NCBI GenBank assembly: GCA_009692305.1
Contig: SHZK01000015.1
Span: 1 to 59,754 of the forward strand
DNA length: 59,754 bases
Source of the DNA: Gammaproteobacteria bacterium
GTDB lineage: Bacteria; Pseudomonadota; Gammaproteobacteria; Pseudomonadales; Pseudohongiellaceae
Direction: 5' to 3'
How positions within the stretch are numbered: the stretch's first letter is position 1; each line of letters begins with the position of its first letter. The notes under the pieces were generated by a model. That model was not told the origin of the DNA, made no database searches, and was given only the letters and a program-made list of their open reading frames with translations. This document shows, in pieces, positions 55,640 to 59,754 of this stretch. Position numbers and translations under genes: made by a program.

Positions 55640-56515
55640 ATGAGTAAACTCAGCCCCGGTACGCGCTTTCGACAGGCTTTGACGGCACACCAACCCCTGC
55701 AGATTGTTGGCGCGATCAATGCGTATAGCGCCATGCTGGCGCAATATGCCGGCCATCGCGCGTTGTACCTCTCCGGTGCCGGTGTCGCCAACGCTTCGTA
55801 TGGCCTACCGGATCTCGGCATCACCAGCCTGAATGACGTGATCAGTGATGTTGAGCGCATCTGTGGTGCTTGCGACTTACCACTACTCGTGGACATCGAT
55901 ACTGGCTGGGGTGGCGCGTTTAATATTTCCCGCACTATCAAAGCCATGGAAAAGGCCGGCGCGGCAGCTGTGCACATGGAAGACCAGGTATCGCAGAAGC
56001 GATGTGGCCATCGGCCGAACAAGGCGATAGTAAGCAAAAGCGAGATGGTGGATCGGGTGAAATCGGCGGTAGATGGTCGCACCGATGACAGCTTTGTGAT
56101 TATGGCGCGCACCGATGCGATCGCCGTGGAAGGCATGGAGGCAGCGATTGAGCGGGCGGTAGCCTGTGTCGAGGCGGGTGCAGATGCGATTTTTCCCGAG
56201 GCGATTCTGGAGCTGGAGCAGTACCGGCGGTTTGTCGACGCTGTGCAGGTACCGGTGCTCGCGAATATTACCGAGTTTGGGCAGACTCCTCTGTTTAATT
56301 GTGCTGAATTGCATGAAGCTGGAGTGGCGATGGCGTTGTATCCGTTGAGCGCGTTCAGGGCGATGAGTCAGGCGGCGCTGGAGGTGTATCAGACGATTGC
56401 GATCAATGGGGATCAGAAGGCGTGCGTGAGCAAGATGCAGACCAGGACGGCGTTGTATGAGGTGCTGGGATATCATGCTTATGAGCAGAAGCTTGATGCG
56501 CTTTTTGAGAAATAA
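55640..56515 (+). CDS. prpB: 2-methylisocitrate lyase
   Basis: PrpB splits 2-methylisocitrate to pyruvate and succinate, the last step of the methylcitrate cycle. The 291-residue TIM barrel shows [21 protein letters not shown] N terminus, [10 protein letters not shown] (metal), and the catalytic KRCGH (residues 120-124, C122). [12 protein letters not shown] and [10 protein letters not shown] follow. Length matches E. coli PrpB (296). An AAGG lies 10-13 bases before ATG 55640. Confidence 0.95.
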   Translation: MSKLSPGTRFRQALTAHQPLQIVGAINAYSAMLAQYAGHRALYLSGAGVANASYGLPDLGITSLNDVISDVERICGACDLPLLVDIDTGWGGAFNISRTIKAMEKAGAAAVHMEDQVSQKRCGHRPNKAIVSKSEMVDRVKSAVDGRTDDSFVIMARTDAIAVEGMEAAIERAVACVEAGADAIFPEAILELEQYRRFVDAVQVPVLANITEFGQTPLFNCAELHEAGVAMALYPLSAFRAMSQAALEVYQTIAINGDQKACVSKMQTRTALYEVLGYHAYEQKLDALFEK

Positions 56516-56581
56516 TTTTGTTATTTTACATATCTATAGACTGTTATTAATAGAATATGAATTAAGTTATCACCGACCTTT

Positions 56582-56657
56582 GGGTTAAGGGATCCGAATA
56601 GAACGATTCCCCACTGCGTGGGGGCCCTTTCCATTCGGACCATCACTAGCGAACGGC
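56582..56657. repeat. Structured 76-bp repeat, copy A (prpB-prpC gap)
   Basis: The element begins GGGTTAAGGG and ends CATCACTAGCGAACGGC. An outer stem pairs positions 12-22 with 48-58 of the element (one A-C mismatch) and an inner stem CCCCAC/GTGGGG closes a TGC loop. It is 79 percent identical to copy B at 57927-58002 (16 differences in 76 bases). Confidence 0.9.
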
Positions 56658-56778
56658 GGGACTGCTTTCGCCAAGCGACGGCAGGGACAAGAACAAAGAC
56701 GAACTACGTTAGCAGCGAATGGTTGGGCTGGCTTCGTTCGGCGGTTTAAGAATTGAGACGGATTTGGAGATTGGATGC

Positions 56779-57903
56779 ATGGCTGAGAAGAAATTGACTG
56801 GGGCTGGGCTGCGTGGGCAGGTGGCTGGGGAGACGGCGCTTTGTACTGTGGGCAAGACCGGGACCGGGCTGACTTATCGGGGGCACGATATCAGTGTGCT
56901 GGCGGAGAAGGCGAAGTTTGAGGAGGTGGCATTTCTGCTGTTGAAGGGACATTTGCCGACTCAGAGTGAGCTTGATGCTTATGTGAAACAGATCAAGGGA
57001 TTGCGGGCGCTTCCACAGGCGTTGAAGGACGTACTGGAGCGGATTCCGGCGTCGGCGCATCCGATGGATGTAATGCGCACCGGTTGTTCGATGCTGGGTA
57101 ACCTGGAGACGGAGACGAGTTTTGCGCAGCAGGATGCGGCGATCGACCGGCTGTTAGCGGCCCTGCCCTCGATTATTTGCTACTGGTACCGTTTCTCCCA
57201 CGACGGCAAGTGCATCGAAACGGCCCTCGATGATGACTCTATCGGCGCTCACTTCCTGCACATGTTATCGCACAAAACTCCAAACGATTTATTCAATAAA
57301 GTCATGAATGTATCCCTTATTCTTTATGCAGAACATGAGTTTAATGCATCGACGTTTACGGCGCGGGTTTGTGCATCAACACTGTCCGATATGCACTCCT
57401 GCATAACGGCGGCGATTGGCAGTCTGCGCGGGCCTCTGCATGGTGGGGCCAACGAGGCAGCCATGGACATGATCCAGAACTGGCAAAGTCCGGATGAGGC
57501 CGAGCGAGGGATCCTGGGGATGCTGGCCAGGAAAGAGAAGATCATGGGGTTTGGGCATGCGGTGTATTCTGAATCTGACCCGCGCAATGCCATTATCAAA
57601 GGCTGGGCGGAGAAGCTGGCTGCGTCGGTTGGGGATACGGTGCTTTATCCGGTGTCGGTGCGCTGTGAAGAGGTGATGTGGCGGGAGAAGAAGCTGTTCT
57701 GTAATGCGGACTTCTTTCATGCCTCGGCCTACCATTTCATGGGGATTCCGACGAAGTTGTTTACGCCGATTTTTGTGATGTCCAGGCTTACCGGGTGGGC
57801 GGCGCATGTGAAGGAGCAGCGGGCCAACAACAGGATTATCAGGCCTAGTGCTGAATATATTGGGCCAGCTGAATCTACATGGGTTGATATTCAGGGACGG
57901 TGA
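56779..57903 (+). CDS. prpC: 2-methylcitrate synthase
   Basis: PrpC condenses propionyl-CoA with oxaloacetate. The 374-residue citrate-synthase-fold product contains TVGKTGTGLTYRGHDISVLA, LHGGANEAAMDMI (catalytic His) and MGFGHAVYSESDPRNAIIKG (second His). LSRLTGWAAHVKEQRAN-type C terminus with RPSAEYIGP follows. The open frame extends to ATG 56719, but GGAG at 56766-56769 precedes ATG 56779, which matches homologues (E. coli 389). Codon choice changes along the gene (see findings). Confidence 0.93.
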   Translation: MAEKKLTGAGLRGQVAGETALCTVGKTGTGLTYRGHDISVLAEKAKFEEVAFLLLKGHLPTQSELDAYVKQIKGLRALPQALKDVLERIPASAHPMDVMRTGCSMLGNLETETSFAQQDAAIDRLLAALPSIICYWYRFSHDGKCIETALDDDSIGAHFLHMLSHKTPNDLFNKVMNVSLILYAEHEFNASTFTARVCASTLSDMHSCITAAIGSLRGPLHGGANEAAMDMIQNWQSPDEAERGILGMLARKEKIMGFGHAVYSESDPRNAIIKGWAEKLAASVGDTVLYPVSVRCEEVMWREKKLFCNADFFHASAYHFMGIPTKLFTPIFVMSRLTGWAAHVKEQRANNRIIRPSAEYIGPAESTWVDIQGR

Positions 57904-57926
57904 ATGCTTTTTTTAACGAAGCCTTC

Positions 57927-58002
57927 GGGTTAAGGGGCCTTGATGGAACCATTCCCAGCTGCGCTGGGCCCCTTTCCATCAAGCCCATCACTAGCGAACG
58001 GC
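57927..58002. repeat. Structured 76-bp repeat, copy B (prpC-prpD gap)
   Basis: Same length and ends as copy A. The outer stem is fully paired from position 13-22 with 48-57, and the inner stem is CCCAGC/GCTGGG around the same TGC loop. Ten of the 16 differences from copy A form five compensatory pairs. Confidence 0.9.
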
Positions 58003-58040
58003 ACCGGGGAGATTGCTGATCAGGGACATAAATGGGGTGG

Positions 58041-58125
58041 ATAAATGGGGTCAGAGTAAAATTACGCTCACTGATGGCAAAGTTTCCACCGACTATGCGC
58101 GTATTTTTACTCTGACCCCATTTAT
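58041..58125. repeat. GGGGTCAGAGTAAAAT palindrome, copy 3
   Basis: A 27-bp inverted repeat with one mismatch has left arm 58041-58067 (ATAAATGGGGTCAGAGTAAA, TTACGC end) and right arm 58099-58125, spacer 31 bases. The first 11 bases of the left arm are duplicated immediately upstream (ATAAATGGGGT at 58028-58038). Confidence 0.9.
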
Positions 58126-58185
58126 GAAAAAATTATAATTTACTTTACTTAGAATATTTATATTATTGATTTATAAGGAAATACT

Positions 58186-59634
58186 GTGTCTGCGAATGTT
58201 GAGATGAATAACCGGCCGGCGCCGGATCAGGTGTTGGTGGATATTGCCAACTATGTGTGTGATTACGAGGTGACTTCGAACGAGGCGTTCGATACCGCAC
58301 GTAATTGTTTAATGGATACGCTGGGCTGTGGCTTGTTGGCGCTGCGGTTTCCGGAGTGTACGAAGCTGCTGGGGCCGCTCGTGGAAGGGACGGTAGTGCC
58401 CCATGGCGCGCGCGTGCCGGGCACGCAATTCCGGCTGGATCCGATGAAGGCGGCCTGGGACATTGGCTGCATCGTGCGCTGGCTGGACTACAACGATACC
58501 TGGCTGGCGGCTGAATGGGGTCACCCTTCGGACAATCTGGGCGCGATTCTGGCGTTGGCGGACTTTATCTCGCAGCGCAATGTGGCTGCGGGCAAGGCGC
58601 CTCTGTCTATGAGAGACGTGCTCATCGCGATGATTAAAGCGCATGAAATTCAAGGGGTTATCGCGCTGGAGAACAGTTTCAACCGGGTTGGGCTGTGCCA
58701 TGTGTTACTGGTGCGGGTGGCGTCGACCGCGATAGCGACCTGGATGATGGGCGGTGCGCGCGATCAGATCGTAGATGCCCTCTCCCAGGCCTGGCTGGAT
58801 GGTTCGAGCCTGCGGACTTATCGGCATGCACCCAATGCGGGGCCGCGCAAGTCCTGGGCGGCGGGTGATGCAACCTCCCGTGCCGTGCGTCTGGCGGATC
58901 TCACGATGCGCGGGGAGATTGGCTATCCGAGCGCGCTGACGGCGCCCAAGTGGGGCTTCTATGATGTTTCCTTCAAAGGAAAACCTCTCGCCTTTACAAG
59001 GGATTATGGAAGCTATGTGATTGAAAACATTCTGTTCAAAATTTCCTTCCCGGCGGAATTTCATTCGCAAACAGCAGCTGAGGCGGCGGTGCGATTGCAT
59101 CCGGAAGTGAAGGATCGTTTGCATGAAATCGAGAAGATCGTGATTCATACCCACGAGTCGGCAATCCGCATTATCAGCAAGGTTGGGCCGTTGAATAACC
59201 CGGCTGACCGGGACCACTGTCTGCAATATATGACTGCCGTTCCCCTCGCCTTCGGCAATCTCGTGGCTGAGCACTATGAGGACGACTTCCACAAGGCCAA
59301 CCCGATTATCGATGAGCTGCGGGAAAAAATGGAGATTCACGAGAATCCCACCTATACCAAGGAATACCTGGAGCCGGCCAAACGCTCTATCGCCAATGCA
59401 CTACAGGTGTACTTCAAGGACGGTAACAGCACCAAGCAGATTGCCATTGAATACCCGGTCGGGCACCGTCGTCGGCGCATGGAAGGCATCCCCTTGCTCG
59501 AGAGCAAATTCCGGTCAAATCTGGCCACCCGGTTTCCGGCCTGGCGCACTGCGCAAATATTTGACCTGTGTAAGGATCAGAAGCGACTGGAGACGACCCC
59601 AGTGCACGAGTTTATGGAGATGTTTGTAATCTAG
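58186..59634 (+). CDS. prpD: 2-methylcitrate dehydratase PrpD
   Basis: PrpD dehydrates 2-methylcitrate to 2-methyl-cis-aconitate without an iron-sulfur cluster. The 482-residue product (E. coli 483) belongs to the MmgE/PrpD family, with [40 protein letters not shown] and [20 protein letters not shown]. The start is GTG 58186 with AAGGAA five bases before it. No acnD or prpF is visible, so this is the PrpD-type pathway, which then needs aconitase for hydration. Confidence 0.95.
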   Translation: MSANVEMNNRPAPDQVLVDIANYVCDYEVTSNEAFDTARNCLMDTLGCGLLALRFPECTKLLGPLVEGTVVPHGARVPGTQFRLDPMKAAWDIGCIVRWLDYNDTWLAAEWGHPSDNLGAILALADFISQRNVAAGKAPLSMRDVLIAMIKAHEIQGVIALENSFNRVGLCHVLLVRVASTAIATWMMGGARDQIVDALSQAWLDGSSLRTYRHAPNAGPRKSWAAGDATSRAVRLADLTMRGEIGYPSALTAPKWGFYDVSFKGKPLAFTRDYGSYVIENILFKISFPAEFHSQTAAEAAVRLHPEVKDRLHEIEKIVIHTHESAIRIISKVGPLNNPADRDHCLQYMTAVPLAFGNLVAEHYEDDFHKANPIIDELREKMEIHENPTYTKEYLEPAKRSIANALQVYFKDGNSTKQIAIEYPVGHRRRRMEGIPLLESKFRSNLATRFPAWRTAQIFDLCKDQKRLETTPVHEFMEMFVI

Positions 59635-59678
59635 CTGGTTTAGCAGTTCCGGTTTCAGAACCGCAAAAACGAAAATCG

Positions 59679-59729
59679 AAAAGGTGTCAGATTTATTTTT
59701 CTAATGGAAAAATAAATCTGACACCTTTT
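59679..59729 (+). terminator. Palindrome of the TCAGATTTATTTTTC variant after prpD, terminator-like
   Basis: A perfect 23-bp stem, left arm 59679-59701 (AAAAGGTGTCAGATTTATTT plus TTC) and right arm 59707-59729, with loop TAATG, ends in a T-rich run. It lies 44 bases after prpD and probably ends the cluster transcript. Confidence 0.8.
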
Positions 59730-59754
59730 TGTTTTTGAAGTTGAAGTTAAAGTT

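Overview
The window is chromosomal DNA of a gammaproteobacterium, inferred to lie near Pseudomonadales/Cellvibrionales. The evidence is gene order. From about 15.6 to 41 kb it follows a backbone I know from Pseudomonas: bamC-dapA, a TusA-like gene beside a BepA-like M48 protease, nadA, tRNA-Lys, queC-queE, cpoB-pal-tolBARQ, ruvBAC-aspS, then proS, wrbA, a DUF2069 gene, hda, a DUF2066 gene, purM-purN and a DUF3108 gene. Base composition looks mid-GC by eye; I did not calculate it.

Layout. (1) 1-16.7 kb: an edge-truncated PAS protein, tRNA-Asp and tRNA-Val, a CHASE2 class III nucleotide cyclase, queD, a ferredoxin-reductase-like flavoprotein, the prfB-lysS-ung set (prfB with an intact programmed +1 frameshift), mnmC, an M18 aminopeptidase, an FKBP isomerase, a leucine-rich-repeat lipoprotein, rmuC-miaE and dapA-bamC. 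(2) 17.8-32.4 kb: tusA-like, bepA-like, nadA, tRNA-Lys, queC, queE, the Tol-Pal envelope operon, the RuvABC resolvasome, aspS and a zinc-ribbon protein. (3) 33-41 kb: an HU-like nucleoid protein, proS, wrbA, hda, purine genes and envelope proteins of unknown function. (4) 41-48.8 kb, accessory: a FleQ-like sigma-54 activator, a frameshifted FemAB/GNAT-like acyltransferase, 1.1 kb of gene-poor sequence, an orphan FlgM-like anti-sigma factor, a three-gene arsenosugar-type cluster (radical SAM ArsS plus two glycosyltransferases), a small hypothetical gene and a two-domain AP2-like protein. (5) 48.8-59.75 kb, accessory: a membrane-anchored winged-helix protein, a DUF2239 protein, malonyl-CoA decarboxylase, a serine-hydrolase lipoprotein, a VanZ-like protein, a remnant of UDP-glucose dehydrogenase, and a methylcitrate-cycle cluster (GntR regulator, prpB, prpC, prpD) whose gaps are filled with structured repeats.

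How genes work together. Several products act on tRNA: QueD, QueC and QueE (queuosine precursor), MnmC, MiaE, a TusA-like sulfur carrier, three aminoacyl-tRNA synthetases and three tRNAs. The Tol-Pal-CpoB and BamC/BepA groups serve the envelope. The prp genes plus malonyl-CoA decarboxylase handle propionyl-CoA and malonyl-CoA.

Most unusual signals. Two 76-bp repeats flanking prpC fold into nested hairpins with five compensatory base-pair changes. A family of palindromes built on GGGGTCAGAGTAAAAT is concentrated in the right-hand 11 kb and includes a perfect 54-bp palindrome starting on the prpR-like stop codon. Three short tandem repeats (13, 12 and 11 bp units) each sit just upstream of a gene start. 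FleQ and FlgM appear without other flagellar genes. I see no CRISPR array, rRNA, complete IS element or replication origin.
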